A stretch of DNA of 64,000 bases from Chlamydiales bacterium STE3 (GCA_011125455.1 VKHO01000018.1:79994-143993), one strand, 5' to 3'; positions 1 to 9,397 are shown, numbered from the stretch's first letter. Notes: a model not told the origin generated them from the sequence alone. Numbers and translations are program-made.

Positions 1-1089
1 TATGTGTTTGCTTTCCAGCAATTCACTAAAGGCGTCCCACGATTTTCTCCCAGGAAACTGGACCCAAACGTAGGGGGAGTGTTCTCCTCCGAAACAACGG
101 TACCCAAGTCTTAAAAAAGTTTCTTTAATTTTTTGAGCATTGACTAGGTAGTGGTCTAGTTGTTTCCTGATTTCTTTAAGGCCTTCTTCATCAAGTGCTT
201 TTAATGCACCGGCCTGAGCGATGTTGGAGGCGCCATTAAAAAACGTTGTGGCAATGCGCTGCCAATCTTGATGAACAGAAGTGCCATCGTCGTATTTTAA
301 TGCTTTTGGTACAACAGCCCACCCAAGGCGTACTCCCGTAAACCCTGCCATTTTTGAAAATGAATTGAGTTCGATAGCAACTTCTTCTGCTCCTTCAATT
401 TCATAGATACTTTTGGGAAGCTTAGGATCTTGAATAAAATAAGCATAGGCTGCATCAAAAATTAGAATAGCGCCAATTTTTTTTGTATAGGCTACAAGTT
501 GTGTTAACTGTTCTTTGGTAGCAACAGCTCCTGTTGGGTTGTTTGGAGAACAAAAATAGATAACATCAGCTTGAAAATTTAGCTCGGGGAAAAAATCATT
601 TTCGGGGCGGCAATTAAGGTAGACGATGCCATCATAGAGCCCCTTTTCTTGATTAAAAGCTCCTGTTTGGCCGCAAGCTACAGAAGTATCCACGTAAGCT
701 GGATACGAGGGGTCCTGCACTGCCATGGTTACATCAGAACCAAAAAGGAGCTGTAGACGTCCAATATCACATTTTGAACCATCGGATACGAAGATCTCAT
801 CAGGCCTTAGTTGATTATGATAAACTACCTCAGCAATTTTTTCTCTTAGTATAGAATATCCCTGCTCGGGGCCATAACCCTTATATGAGGAAGAGACTCC
901 AAGTTCAATAGCGCCGTTTTTAAGCCCTTCGACAATAGAGAAAGGAATAGGCTCTGTCGTGTCGCCAATTCCCAGGCTAATAATTTTGGCATCAGGGTTT
1001 TTCTCAAGTAAAGCTTCTTTTCGCCTTGCAATTTCAGGAAATAGATAGCTGGAATGTAATTTTAAAAGGGAGGGATTGCGTTTAACCAT
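1..1089 (-). CDS. dapL: LL-diaminopimelate aminotransferase, 3' end cut by window edge
   Basis: DapL converts tetrahydrodipicolinate directly to LL-diaminopimelate, a lysine and peptidoglycan precursor, using PLP in the cytoplasm. 363 codons are present, starting MVKRNPSLLKLHSSYLF. Visible class I/II aminotransferase features are the CSPNNPTG loop and NSFSKMAGFTGVRLGW, whose SFSK lysine is the expected PLP-binding residue. From memory the chlamydial enzyme is about 395-410 residues, so roughly 35-45 C-terminal residues lie beyond base 1. The start ATG (1087-1089) overlaps the dapA stop by 8 bases, so the two are translationally coupled. DapL is the diagnostic step of the chlamydial/plant DAP route. 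Identity is secure; the C-terminus is unseen. Confidence 0.93.
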   Translation of the reverse strand, partial: MVKRNPSLLKLHSSYLFPEIARRKEALLEKNPDAKIISLGIGDTTEPIPFSIVEGLKNGAIELGVSSSYKGYGPEQGYSILREKIAEVVYHNQLRPDEIFVSDGSKCDIGRLQLLFGSDVTMAVQDPSYPAYVDTSVACGQTGAFNQEKGLYDGIVYLNCRPENDFFPELNFQADVIYFCSPNNPTGAVATKEQLTQLVAYTKKIGAILIFDAAYAYFIQDPKLPKSIYEIEGAEEVAIELNSFSKMAGFTGVRLGWAVVPKALKYDDGTSVHQDWQRIATTFFNGASNIAQAGALKALDEEGLKEIRKQLDHYLVNAQKIKETFLRLGYRCFGGEHSPYVWVQFPGRKSWDAFSELLESKHI

Positions 1090-1990
1090 GAAGTTTTCCC
1101 GCTGGGATAAATTGTTGGTATTTTTCTAACACTGTTTGCATTTTAAGCTCATTTATCGCGCTAAGTGGAGATAGAGGTAGGCGGCAAGGGCCGGCAGCCA
1201 TCCCGGTTAATTGCATGAGACGTTTGATTGGGACGGGGTTAGTTTCTATAAAAGCTTCTTTAAAAAGCTCTAGCAAGTGAAAGTGCCATTTTCGAGCTGC
1301 TAAATGATCATTGGCTAAAGCAAGGTTGACCATTTCTACAAGCGCGTTAGGAATTAAATTACTGGCCACAGAGACCACACCATGTCCTCCAAGAGTCATC
1401 AAAGGAAATGTTAAACCATCATCTCCCGAAAAAATTTTAAAGTCAGGGCGGATGGCTAAAACTTGCGCAAGGACATCCATGATTTGATGCAAGTTCCCCG
1501 AAGCTTCCTTAACTGCCTGGATATTGGGCAATAGAGCCAATCTTTTAAGCGTTTCGGTGTGAATATTTTGACCAGTTCTTCCCTGGATATTGTAGAGCAT
1601 CAAAGGTAGATCAACATGTTCAGCGACCGCTTTAAAGTGGAGATACAGACCCTCTTGAGAGGGTTTATTATAATAGGGTGTGACAACAAGGGCCCCATCC
1701 GCACCAAGCCTTTTCGCCTGTTCGGTTGCTGTAATCGTTTTTTTGGTTGAGTAACTTCCTGTACCGACAATTATGGTTGCTTGATGCTTCACCTCTTCAA
1801 CAGTAGTTTGAATGATCTCTTCCTTTTCACCCTCTTCTAAAGTAGGAGCTTCTCCTGTTGTCCCTAAAATTACAATGCCGGTCACACCGCTTGCAATCTG
1901 AAGGCGCAAATTCTGTCTTAAGCCCTCAAGATCTAGAGTCCCATCCTCATTAAAAGGGGTAACGACCGCTGTATAAACGCCAGGTTTCAT
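1082..1990 (-). CDS. dapA: 4-hydroxy-tetrahydrodipicolinate synthase
   Basis: DapA condenses pyruvate with aspartate semialdehyde, the first committed step of the DAP/lysine route. The protein from MKPGVYTAVVTPF is 302 residues, normal for the family. Visible motifs are GTTGEAPTL (substrate loop), VVTPYYNKPSQEG with the catalytic tyrosine, and the AVKEASGN segment with the Schiff-base lysine. The open frame extends 15 codons further upstream, but the ATG at 1988-1990 forms an ATGA overlap with the stop of the upstream DapB coding region and matches the family N-terminus, so I chose it. It sits between dapB and dapL in one minus-strand transcription unit. Confidence 0.95.
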   Translation of the reverse strand: MKPGVYTAVVTPFNEDGTLDLEGLRQNLRLQIASGVTGIVILGTTGEAPTLEEGEKEEIIQTTVEEVKHQATIIVGTGSYSTKKTITATEQAKRLGADGALVVTPYYNKPSQEGLYLHFKAVAEHVDLPLMLYNIQGRTGQNIHTETLKRLALLPNIQAVKEASGNLHQIMDVLAQVLAIRPDFKIFSGDDGLTFPLMTLGGHGVVSVASNLIPNALVEMVNLALANDHLAARKWHFHLLELFKEAFIETNPVPIKRLMQLTGMAAGPCRLPLSPLSAINELKMQTVLEKYQQFIPAGKLHG

Positions 1991-2673
1991 AGAATATCCT
2001 CGAGAGTAAAGAAGCCCTTTTTGCCGTTCAGCCATTCTGCAGACTGGATAGCTCCTGTGGCAAATCCTTTTCTGTTCTTTGCTTCATGTGTAACAGTAAT
2101 GCTATCATAGGGCGAATCAAAAATAACAGAATGCATGCCAGGATGATGGCCTAATCTTAATGAGGGAAAATGCAACAGATCATGAGCAATTTTTCCATGA
2201 CTGGTTTCAAAAAGTGCTGCCTTTTTATTTTTAAAATGGTTTAGCAGAGTTTTGGTGATTGCTTTAGCTGTCCCAGATGGGCTGTCGGCTTTTTCCTGAT
2301 GGTGCATTTCATAGCCTCCTACATCGTAGCTATCATGATTGGCAATGAGCGCTGCCGCAGCGTTGAGGGTTTTTAAATAAAGATGCACGCCAATTGAAAA
2401 ATTAGGAGAGTAGAGGAATCCAATTTGGTAGCGTGTTACTAAATCTTGAATCTTCTCATAATCATTTTCCCATCCTGTAGTGCCTACGACAATGCTTGTG
2501 CCGCTCGATGCTGCTTTTTCCACATTGCGTAAAACTGCTTGGGGATGGCTGAAATCAATCGCTAAGTCAGCATTTTCTAAATTTGCAATTTCATGCCCTT
2601 TTTCTAAAGCTGCCTCTGCTACGAGCATGCCCATTTTCCCTTTTCCGAATAAAGCGATTTTTAGCGTAGCCAT
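1987..2673 (-). CDS. dapB: DapB portion with its own plausible internal start
   Basis: 4-hydroxy-tetrahydrodipicolinate reductase reduces the DapA product with NAD(P)H. The domain begins at an ATG (2671-2673, residue 344 of the fused frame) that is preceded by AAAGGA four bases upstream, a good ribosome binding site. Reading from there gives 228 residues, slightly short but near the chlamydial size of about 230-255. It is followed by dapA through an ATGA overlap. What is seen: no stop codon separates it from the PLD frame. What is inferred: the cell makes free DapB from this site, either besides or instead of the fused product. Confidence 0.6.
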   Translation of the reverse strand: MATLKIALFGKGKMGMLVAEAALEKGHEIANLENADLAIDFSHPQAVLRNVEKAASSGTSIVVGTTGWENDYEKIQDLVTRYQIGFLYSPNFSIGVHLYLKTLNAAAALIANHDSYDVGGYEMHHQEKADSPSGTAKAITKTLLNHFKNKKAALFETSHGKIAHDLLHFPSLRLGHHPGMHSVIFDSPYDSITVTHEAKNRKGFATGAIQSAEWLNGKKGFFTLEDIL

Positions 2674-3702
2674 TCTGTCCTTTAAGTGAGCGATGAGCTC
2701 ATCCATTTTTTTTGTTTGCATTTCGTTTAACTGATGCAAGATGATAAAGAAATCATCATTTTGCTGAAAGGCTGCCTTTGTCCAATTGGCAGATCCATTG
2801 ACAAGTACGTCCTGGTCGATGTAAAGAAATTTATAATGCAGTAAACTACTTCCGGGATTCGTGTAAACTGGGATACCGCTACTTTGTAAAAGATCTGCGA
2901 TTTTTTTGCTGGCTCCTTTTGAAGATTGATGATCGAGAAAAACTTCAATATTAACGCCACGTTGCTTAGCGCTAATGAGCTCCTTTGCAAAATCAAAACG
3001 CGTGAAAGTAAACATAGCAACACGAATGGTTTTTTTAGCTTCACGAATGAGATTCTTAATTCTAACAGAGGCATCTTTGTTATCCGGTAAAAACCAGAGT
3101 TCACAATCTTGCCCACCAATGGTAAAAGAATGGTGGGGTACTGGCTCTTCGTAAAAATCTTCACACATAAACTGGGCTTTTTTTAAAATATTGGCTGCGA
3201 GATTGCGACAGCGGACAGCGGAAATTAAATTAGCTTGTTCACAAAGGGAATCTGTTGTCATATTTGCTGAACCAAACCAAACTTCTTCGCTGTCGATGAC
3301 CATCATTTTCTGATGCATATGCCCAACGGCAGCTCTTGCGACAGCATAAACCTTGGGGCCCAGTTTACGATCCACTCGCGCTGAAGCTTTTGCATCGTAG
3401 ATCACTCTAACCTCTAATCCCTCTTCACTTTTTTTTCGCAGTGCTTGGATAATTTCCGGGTCAGAAAGGGAGTAAATGAGAAGAACAATCGACTCTTTGG
3501 CATTTCCAATCGCTTTTTTTAACGTTTTTTGTAGATAATCACCTGTTAGGTTGGAATAGAGGATTGCCGGCTCTTTGCCATTGGGCATCGCAGACGCCGT
3601 TTCCAAGCCTCCCATCCAAACAAAACAGCTTGCTAGGAGTGCAATAAAAAACATAATTAAGGATTGTTCCAGCGTTTGTTTTTTGCGTTTCTTTTTTTTC
3701 AC
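1987..3702 (-). CDS. Secreted phospholipase D-like protein fused in frame to DapB
   Basis: One uninterrupted 571-codon frame carries two proteins. Residues 1-39 are a lysine-rich signal peptide. Residues 45-330 hold two PLD half-sites: H130-x-K132-x4-D137 followed by GSANMT, and H289-x-K291-x4-D296 followed by GSANWT. From M344 onward it is a complete dihydrodipicolinate reductase with GKGKMG (nucleotide loop), VVGTTGW and the GYEMHHQEKADSPSGTA signature. The start is GTG, forming a GTGA overlap with the recD2 stop. A signal peptide on PLD conflicts with a cytosolic DapB, so separate translation of DapB from M344 is likely (see the next entry). PLD-type proteins in chlamydiae are often membrane- or host-associated; the substrate here is unknown. 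Confidence 0.88.
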   Translation of the reverse strand: MKKKKRKKQTLEQSLIMFFIALLASCFVWMGGLETASAMPNGKEPAILYSNLTGDYLQKTLKKAIGNAKESIVLLIYSLSDPEIIQALRKKSEEGLEVRVIYDAKASARVDRKLGPKVYAVARAAVGHMHQKMMVIDSEEVWFGSANMTTDSLCEQANLISAVRCRNLAANILKKAQFMCEDFYEEPVPHHSFTIGGQDCELWFLPDNKDASVRIKNLIREAKKTIRVAMFTFTRFDFAKELISAKQRGVNIEVFLDHQSSKGASKKIADLLQSSGIPVYTNPGSSLLHYKFLYIDQDVLVNGSANWTKAAFQQNDDFFIILHQLNEMQTKKMDELIAHLKDRMATLKIALFGKGKMGMLVAEAALEKGHEIANLENADLAIDFSHPQAVLRNVEKAASSGTSIVVGTTGWENDYEKIQDLVTRYQIGFLYSPNFSIGVHLYLKTLNAAAALIANHDSYDVGGYEMHHQEKADSPSGTAKAITKTLLNHFKNKKAALFETSHGKIAHDLLHFPSLRLGHHPGMHSVIFDSPYDSITVTHEAKNRKGFATGAIQSAEWLNGKKGFFTLEDIL

Positions 3703-5861
3703 AAAACTCCAAGTAAGGCTGATTTAAGGCCCGTATAGCGTTTTTTTACTTCATCGTTTTTAACAGCCATCGCTAGAGCTTTTTTAGTTCCAACAAGAAC
3801 GACAAGCCTTTTTCCCCTTGTGACACCAGTATAGAGCAAATTGCGTTGAAGTAATTTAAAGTGGGTCGTGTGAACGGGCATAACAATACATGGGCATTCG
3901 CTTCCTTGGTACTTGTGGACTGAAACTGCATAGGCTAATACAAGCTCATCAAGCTCTGCAGATTCATAGAGTATTTCTTTGTCGTCAAAGCAGACTAGTA
4001 GAGATTGCTCTATAAAATCAATAGCGACAATCCTGCCTACATCGCCATTAAAGACTTCCTTTTGATAGTTATTGCGTATTTGCATCACTTTGTCGCCAAC
4101 CATGAATTTACGACCAAAGCGCATTAGCGAAGCGTCTTTTGCATTAAGCTCTTGCTGAAGAACGGCATTTAGGTTTTCAGTTCCAACCATTCCTTTTTTC
4201 ATGGGAGCCAATACCTGGATGTCATTTAAGGGGTGCAAATTGTATTTCTGGGGTAGCCTCTGAATGGCTAAAGTGACAATTTCTTTTAGCACCTGTTCTA
4301 CTTCAGCTGCTTCGATAAAGAAAAAATCGCTATCTGGAGCATGGCGAATATCTGGATAAAGTCCATTGTTAATAAGGTGAGCATTTAAAATGATTTTAGA
4401 GCCTTTCGCCTGTCGAAAAATTTCTGTGAGGATAGTAACTGGAAGTCGCTTAGAGGAAATCATTTCCTTCAAAACGTTACCTGGGCCAACACTTGGGAGT
4501 TGGTGAACGTCACCAATTAAAATTAAGCGCGCGTGAGAAGGAATAGCTTTTAATAAGTTGTACATTAACGGGGTGTCGATCATGCTGGCCTCATCGACAA
4601 TGATTAAATCGCATTCGAGGGGATTTTCTCGACAGCGTTTAAAGCCGCCCTTTTTAAAATCAAATTCCAATAAGCTATGAATCGTCTTTGCTGTTTTACC
4701 AGTGATTTCACTCATGCGTTTTGCAGCTCTTCCTGTCGGGGCTGCTAAGAGGATATGGCTGGTAAGTTTTTCTGAGATATGTAAAATGGCTTTGGTAATT
4801 GTGCTTTTCCCGGTTCCTGGACCTCCTGTGATGACCTGTACCTTTTCGCTTAAGCCTTGTTTAACTGCTTGGATTTGCTGTTCCGCTAATTCTATTTGCA
4901 GCTTTTCCTGAACCCATTCGACAGCCTTCTCTAGTTGAACTTTGCGCAAGACACTAGGTTCTTCATTTAAGCGTTTTATTTCTCTAGCGATGCCAATTTC
5001 TGCATTAAATAGCGATTTGAGCCATATAAAAGGCTTTAGATCTGTATCAAAAACAAGTTTAAATATTTCAATGTATTCTGCTTGTTTTAATACATGCAAA
5101 CGCTGTTCAATCATAGAACTGGGCACTTCGAGAAGCTTTTCTGCATAATTTAAAAACTCGTCAACTGGATAGCAGACATGCCCATCATTGGATAGTTCTG
5201 AGAGCACATACTCAACACCTGCGTCAATTCTGACTGTGGAATCTTTCAGGATATTTAGCTTGCTAGCCAACGTATCAGCAGTTTTAAACCCAATCCCAAA
5301 AATATCTCGAGCCAACTGGAAGGGATTTTCTGTTACTTTTTTTATACTTTCTTTTTGATAAACCTTGTAAATTTTTTGAGCGAATGCTGGGCTGACACCA
5401 TGACCTTGCAAAAAAACCATGACATCGCGAATGCTTTTCTGATCAGCCCAGCAGGTGGCAATTAAATTTATTTTTTTCTTACCAATCCCTTTAATTTCAT
5501 TTAATCTGGCAGGGAACTTGTCGATGATATTGAGCGTTTCTAATCCGAAGTAATCTACAATTTTTTCGGCATAGACAGGGCCTATTCCTTTGACAAGTCC
5601 TGAACCTAAATACTTCTTGATTCCTAATAAATTTGCAGGAGCTTCAATCGAGTAGCTTTTAACTTCAAATTGCTGACCATGAACAAGATGCTGTCTCCAC
5701 TCTCCCTCACATCGGACCGTCACTCCAGGATTAATGAGTGGAAGAAAACCTACAATGCAAACTAATTCTTTTTGTTTGTGAATATTTATTTTTGCAACGG
5801 TGTAGCCATTTTCATCATTTTGAAAAGTAATTCTTTCAATAACTCCGAAGACCTGTTCCAT
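3699..5861 (-). CDS. recD2: RecD2-type ATP-dependent DNA helicase
   Basis: Superfamily 1B 5'-3' helicase of the RecD2/TraA type, 720 residues, near the usual length. The N-terminus (about 1-75) is an OB-like domain. Residues 80-200 contain helix-hairpin-helix segments (VKGIGPVYAEKIVDYFG, EIKGIGKKK, DIFGIGFKTAD). The motor has Walker A GGPGTGKST at 346-354, motif II DEAS at 423-426, the GDVHQLPSVGPG motif, and a late VSVHKYQGSECP motif. RecD2 acts alone, without RecBC, in repair. It is the first gene of the minus-strand run and overlaps the PLD start by four bases. Start MEQVFGVIERITF matches the family. Confidence 0.93.
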   Translation of the reverse strand: MEQVFGVIERITFQNDENGYTVAKINIHKQKELVCIVGFLPLINPGVTVRCEGEWRQHLVHGQQFEVKSYSIEAPANLLGIKKYLGSGLVKGIGPVYAEKIVDYFGLETLNIIDKFPARLNEIKGIGKKKINLIATCWADQKSIRDVMVFLQGHGVSPAFAQKIYKVYQKESIKKVTENPFQLARDIFGIGFKTADTLASKLNILKDSTVRIDAGVEYVLSELSNDGHVCYPVDEFLNYAEKLLEVPSSMIEQRLHVLKQAEYIEIFKLVFDTDLKPFIWLKSLFNAEIGIAREIKRLNEEPSVLRKVQLEKAVEWVQEKLQIELAEQQIQAVKQGLSEKVQVITGGPGTGKSTITKAILHISEKLTSHILLAAPTGRAAKRMSEITGKTAKTIHSLLEFDFKKGGFKRCRENPLECDLIIVDEASMIDTPLMYNLLKAIPSHARLILIGDVHQLPSVGPGNVLKEMISSKRLPVTILTEIFRQAKGSKIILNAHLINNGLYPDIRHAPDSDFFFIEAAEVEQVLKEIVTLAIQRLPQKYNLHPLNDIQVLAPMKKGMVGTENLNAVLQQELNAKDASLMRFGRKFMVGDKVMQIRNNYQKEVFNGDVGRIVAIDFIEQSLLVCFDDKEILYESAELDELVLAYAVSVHKYQGSECPCIVMPVHTTHFKLLQRNLLYTGVTRGKRLVVLVGTKKALAMAVKNDEVKKRYTGLKSALLGVL

Positions 5862-6026
5862 AAATGCAAAGCCTGATAATGTGAAAACAGCAGAGAAGCT
5901 ATTTCTTTTTAAGTTCCTTGTAGTCAGTAAATTATATTTACCACATCACTTTAATTTAAGCTTAATTTGCAGTAACCATTCAAGAATATTAACTAATTTG
6001 CGGTTAATTCACAGGAGAAATTTTTT

Positions 6027-6296
6027 ATGAAGTTTTCCCTAAAATCCCTTGTATGTGGAATAATTGCCCTAAATGCTTATGCTTTTGCGCAAGAATGCGG
6101 AGAAGTAAAAGAGGAAAGTATTGAAGAAGATTGCTATAATGAAGAGGCCTATAGAGCGGAATGGCGTCGTCCCCGCCAATATGTATTTAAATTCGTCCCT
6201 TACTACCCAGAGGGAGAGGCTCTAAGGGGGGAAAGAGAAGAGTCAAGGTGGCCGGGAAAACGCAACTTCGAGCTCTTTGATCGGTTAACTCAATAA
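6027..6296 (+). CDS. Small secreted protein of unknown function
   Basis: 89 residues. The N-terminus MKFSLKSLVCGIIALNAYAFA is a clear signal peptide with probable cleavage near AFA|QE. The mature part is short, acidic at first (EVKEESIEEDC, two cysteines), then aromatic and arginine-rich (RRPRQYVFKFVPYYP). A strong AGGAG lies at 6013-6017, eight to nine bases before the ATG. The stop is six bases before dnaG, whose own ribosome site is weak, so dnaG may depend on translation of this gene. I recognise no family. Export and the coupling are inferences from sequence layout. Confidence 0.7.
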   Translation: MKFSLKSLVCGIIALNAYAFAQECGEVKEESIEEDCYNEEAYRAEWRRPRQYVFKFVPYYPEGEALRGEREESRWPGKRNFELFDRLTQ

Positions 6297-6302
6297 GATA
6301 AA

Positions 6303-8048
6303 ATGCCCATTTATACAAAAGAAAGTTTAGAGACCCTTCGCAAAAAAATTGATCTTGTTGAGGTCCTCGAAGCTAATATTGAATTGAAAAAGGCGGGAGC
6401 TGCCTACAAAGCCCTCTGCCCTTTTCATGACGAAAAAACGCCTTCTTTTATGATTCAAAGAGGGGATACCCATTACCATTGTTTCGGTTGTGGGGCGCAT
6501 GGAGATGCTATTCATTTTTTGATGAACTACCAAAAAATGAATTTCACTCAAGCGATTGAGTATCTCGCTGCCAAATTTCAAGTAATACTTGATATTGCTT
6601 CGATGCCTCAGGAAGTCAAAGGCCCTTCTAGGGCTAAAATTAAAGAAGCTTTGAATTTGGCTTCGCGTCTTTATCATTTTAATCTACTCTACACTGATTT
6701 TGGCAAGGATCCCCTAAATTATCTTTATGAACGCGGACTGACTCTTGATTTTCTCACGCAATTTGAAATTGGCTTTTCACCAGGAGATCCTAAAATTTTC
6801 CGTGCTTTCTTTAAAGATTTCTCTGAGGAAATTCTTTTGGCTGCAGGGCTCGTTACGCAAGGCAATCGGGAGTTTTTTGCAGATCGCATCCTGTTTCCCA
6901 TAAGGGACGGATTAGGAGCAGTGATTGGATTTTCGGCAAGAAAGTTTAAAGAAGAAACTTTTGGTGGGAAATACATTAATACTAAAGAAACGGTACTGTT
7001 TAAAAAGTCGAAAGTTCTTTTTGGGCTTAACTATAGCCGTCGTCGTATTGCTAAAGAGCGTAAGGCCCTTATTGTGGAAGGACAGATTGATGCGCTTCGC
7101 CTGATCTATGCCGGATTTGATTATGTCGTCGCTAGCCAGGGAACAGCTTTTGGCGATGAACATGTTCAAGAAATTCTTCATCTCGGTCCCCAACTCGTTT
7201 ATCTAGCTCTTGATTCTGATAGCGCCGGGGAAAATGCTGCAATTAAGATTGGAGATCTCTTTCAAAAAGAGGGCATAGAGGTGCGTGTTGTGGAACTTCC
7301 ACCGCAATTTGATCCAGACCTCTTCCTTCGCAAAAAAGGGTCCGAGGCGTTTCAAAAACTTCTAGACGGTAGCCTTGACTATCTGACATTTTTAGTTCAT
7401 GTTCAGTCTCGTTCTTATAACCTCAACTCACCGGCAGGTAAAACAGAGCTTGTGACGGAAATCATCAAGCAAATTCGCCGTTGGAATAATCCTTTAATGG
7501 TTCATGAGAGCTTGAAGAAATTGGCTGCTCTTACGCAAACTCCTGAGGAGATGATTGGCCTTAAAGAACAACAAGGACCCAATCTCTACATTAAACGCAC
7601 AGGAACGATTGGACAAATAGAAATAGATCCGAATAGAATTTTGGAAGTTGATCTTCTCCGTTGGCTGCTCATTACAGATAATGCAAATCTTAAAAAGATT
7701 GCCGCGCTTAATCTTACCCCTCAATCTTTTCACATTCCTCAATGTCAAAAAATTTATGAGATTTACCAGGGTTCTGCCAACCCCTCGCTCCTGACCTTAG
7801 CTCTTGAATTAGATGAGGGGGAAGGTGAAGCCTTTCTCAACGAAATCTCAAGTAAGAGAATTAATCGTGAAAAAGCTGAAGCTCAGTTTATTGAAACTGT
7901 ACAGTGTCTTCTGGAGCGCAATTGGATGATTCAGCGGGAATCGATTAAGAATCAAATCCAGAGCGGTCATTTGGATGACGAAAAAGTTCTTGGACTTGTT
8001 AAAGAATTTGATGCCATTAAAAGCTCACCACCTAAAGTTTGTTTATGA
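6303..8048 (+). CDS. dnaG: DNA primase
   Basis: DnaG makes the RNA primers for replication at the fork. 581 residues, typical. The N-terminal zinc-binding domain is visible as CPFHDEKTPSF and HCFGCGAHGDAIHF (residues about 38-66). The TOPRIM core has ALIVEGQIDALRLIYAG and the acidic pair in LALDSDSAGENA. The C-terminal third is the weakly conserved helicase-binding part. It starts six bases after the small secreted protein and ends in an ATGA overlap with the next gene, so three genes probably form one unit. Confidence 0.96.
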   Translation: MPIYTKESLETLRKKIDLVEVLEANIELKKAGAAYKALCPFHDEKTPSFMIQRGDTHYHCFGCGAHGDAIHFLMNYQKMNFTQAIEYLAAKFQVILDIASMPQEVKGPSRAKIKEALNLASRLYHFNLLYTDFGKDPLNYLYERGLTLDFLTQFEIGFSPGDPKIFRAFFKDFSEEILLAAGLVTQGNREFFADRILFPIRDGLGAVIGFSARKFKEETFGGKYINTKETVLFKKSKVLFGLNYSRRRIAKERKALIVEGQIDALRLIYAGFDYVVASQGTAFGDEHVQEILHLGPQLVYLALDSDSAGENAAIKIGDLFQKEGIEVRVVELPPQFDPDLFLRKKGSEAFQKLLDGSLDYLTFLVHVQSRSYNLNSPAGKTELVTEIIKQIRRWNNPLMVHESLKKLAALTQTPEEMIGLKEQQGPNLYIKRTGTIGQIEIDPNRILEVDLLRWLLITDNANLKKIAALNLTPQSFHIPQCQKIYEIYQGSANPSLLTLALELDEGEGEAFLNEISSKRINREKAEAQFIETVQCLLERNWMIQRESIKNQIQSGHLDDEKVLGLVKEFDAIKSSPPKVCL

Positions 8049-8452
8049 AGCAGAAACATCTTGTCTTTTATGATGGAGAATGTGGTTTTTGCGATCAAAC
8101 TGTGCAGTTTTTGCTTAAAAGAGACACAGATAAGCGTTTTTTATTTGCTCCTTTAAAGGGGGAAACGGCTAACCATTACCTTAAGCAAATTCCTTCCGGT
8201 ACAGATAGCCTTGTGTTGATCGAAAATTACCAAACCCCTCAAGAAAAGCTCTTTCTTTATGGCAAAGCTGCTTTGCGGATCCTATGGCTATTAGGCGGCA
8301 GATGGACGCTTCTTGGGATGTTGTCTTTTTTGCCATCCTTTTTTTATGATTGGGCCTACCGTCTTGTGGCTCGCTACCGGTATCGTTTCTATTCAGCGGC
8401 CTGCCGCATTCACCCCTTAGAATCATCGAAAAGAGATCAGTTTTTAAAATAG
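8045..8452 (+). CDS. DCC-family thiol-disulfide oxidoreductase-like protein (DUF393)
   Basis: 135 residues beginning MKQKHLVFYDGECGFCDQTVQF. The DGECGFCD segment is the hallmark of the DCC/YuxK family, with a CxxC redox pair at residues 13-16; the family is thioredoxin-like but its substrates are poorly known. A hydrophobic segment with WLLGGRWTLLG and SFFYDWAYRLVARYR follows, as usual. An upstream TTG would add two residues, but the ATG at 8045 overlaps the dnaG stop as ATGA and is the better start. It ends 21 bases from the convergent gene on the minus strand. Confidence 0.85.
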   Translation: MKQKHLVFYDGECGFCDQTVQFLLKRDTDKRFLFAPLKGETANHYLKQIPSGTDSLVLIENYQTPQEKLFLYGKAALRILWLLGGRWTLLGMLSFLPSFFYDWAYRLVARYRYRFYSAACRIHPLESSKRDQFLK

Positions 8453-8473
8453 ATTTTTTAAACAATGCCAGAT

Positions 8474-9397
8474 CTATTGGTGAAGATTCTCTATTTCTCT
8501 TTTGATTCTAGCTAATAGCTCTTTATCTTTTTCAATATACATGGTCATGACTCCGAGTTGAGGACCCGATTGATTACCTGGGAACGTATGTATAAGCTGG
8601 TTTATACCTTCAATGCAGTGTTCTATTTGCTTTTCTGCATTTTCGAGAGTTGCGCTATCTTTGGAAAGCTCTTCAAAATTATCGTGAATGTGAGTTAAGT
8701 CCATACACTGGCCCTGCATTGATAGTCGGGGTGTTTCGCAGTTTTTGTCATAAGACGATTGCATCGTGAATCTTCGAGCACTTGGGTTAGTATTAGAAGG
8801 GCTTTGAGAGGAGGTGTTAGTTAATGCAGGAATTGTTAAAGGTCTTGGTAGTTCTGAAAATGCAGAATTTCCTGACGTAAAAAATGTTTGAGCGGACCCT
8901 ATCCGATTTGAGGACTGAGAAGGGACCGTTGGAGTGATGTCTGTCCTGCGTTTTTTGTTAGGCGGAATGCCATGGTTTTTTGGTGATTCATTAGGCAATG
9001 CCTTATTTGAAAAATGATTGTGATGGGGAAGCTGCAGGCTTTCAAAAGAAGGCAGCTGGAGTTTATCATTAAATATTTTTCTACAACGCCCTAAAAGATG
9101 CAGGCATTTCTCCCCACCCATTCCATCTCTAGATAAAAGCTCAAGTTTGTGATAATCTTTTTCTAAAACTGATCTAAGCTTGCCTTGAGTTATCTTGTCT
9201 AATGAATCTAATTCTTCTAAAATATAGGAGATGCATCGGGTGGTCTCATCTGAATAGGAGTCATCGTTACTCATATCTTTTGGATGGCAATGAGTAAAAA
9301 GCTGTTGGCCCTCTTCGGTTGTCGTTAGTCTAGGAGTCTGCCCATTCCATGCTTGCAAAAGTTTTCCTGAATCCGATTGATTAAATGTTGGTGGCAT
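8474..9397 (-). CDS. HxHP/HxHG two-lobe family protein, member A
   Basis: 307 residues; family not recognised. Lobe 1 (about 13-110) has AWNGQTPRL, HCHP at 36-39, Cys55, the segment LEKDYHKLE with D81, and Cys105. Residues 120-225 are low-complexity, rich in Pro, Ser and Asn, with a basic patch PNKKRR at 146-151. Lobe 2 has HIHD at 236-239, Cys261 in EHCIEGI, and KDKELL with D291. The same residues at nearly the same spacing recur in the four genes upstream. No signal peptide. GAGGA precedes the start by a few bases. It is the last gene of the five-member minus-strand array. Role unknown; a host-directed effector is my inference from the context and basic patch. Confidence 0.8.
   Translation of the reverse strand: MPPTFNQSDSGKLLQAWNGQTPRLTTTEEGQQLFTHCHPKDMSNDDSYSDETTRCISYILEELDSLDKITQGKLRSVLEKDYHKLELLSRDGMGGEKCLHLLGRCRKIFNDKLQLPSFESLQLPHHNHFSNKALPNESPKNHGIPPNKKRRTDITPTVPSQSSNRIGSAQTFFTSGNSAFSELPRPLTIPALTNTSSQSPSNTNPSARRFTMQSSYDKNCETPRLSMQGQCMDLTHIHDNFEELSKDSATLENAEKQIEHCIEGINQLIHTFPGNQSGPQLGVMTMYIEKDKELLARIKREIENLHQ

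Noticed and set aside
2727..3164. 145-codon minus-strand frame inside the PLD region
   Set aside because: The overlapping frame has both HKD motifs in order; this one has no recognisable content.
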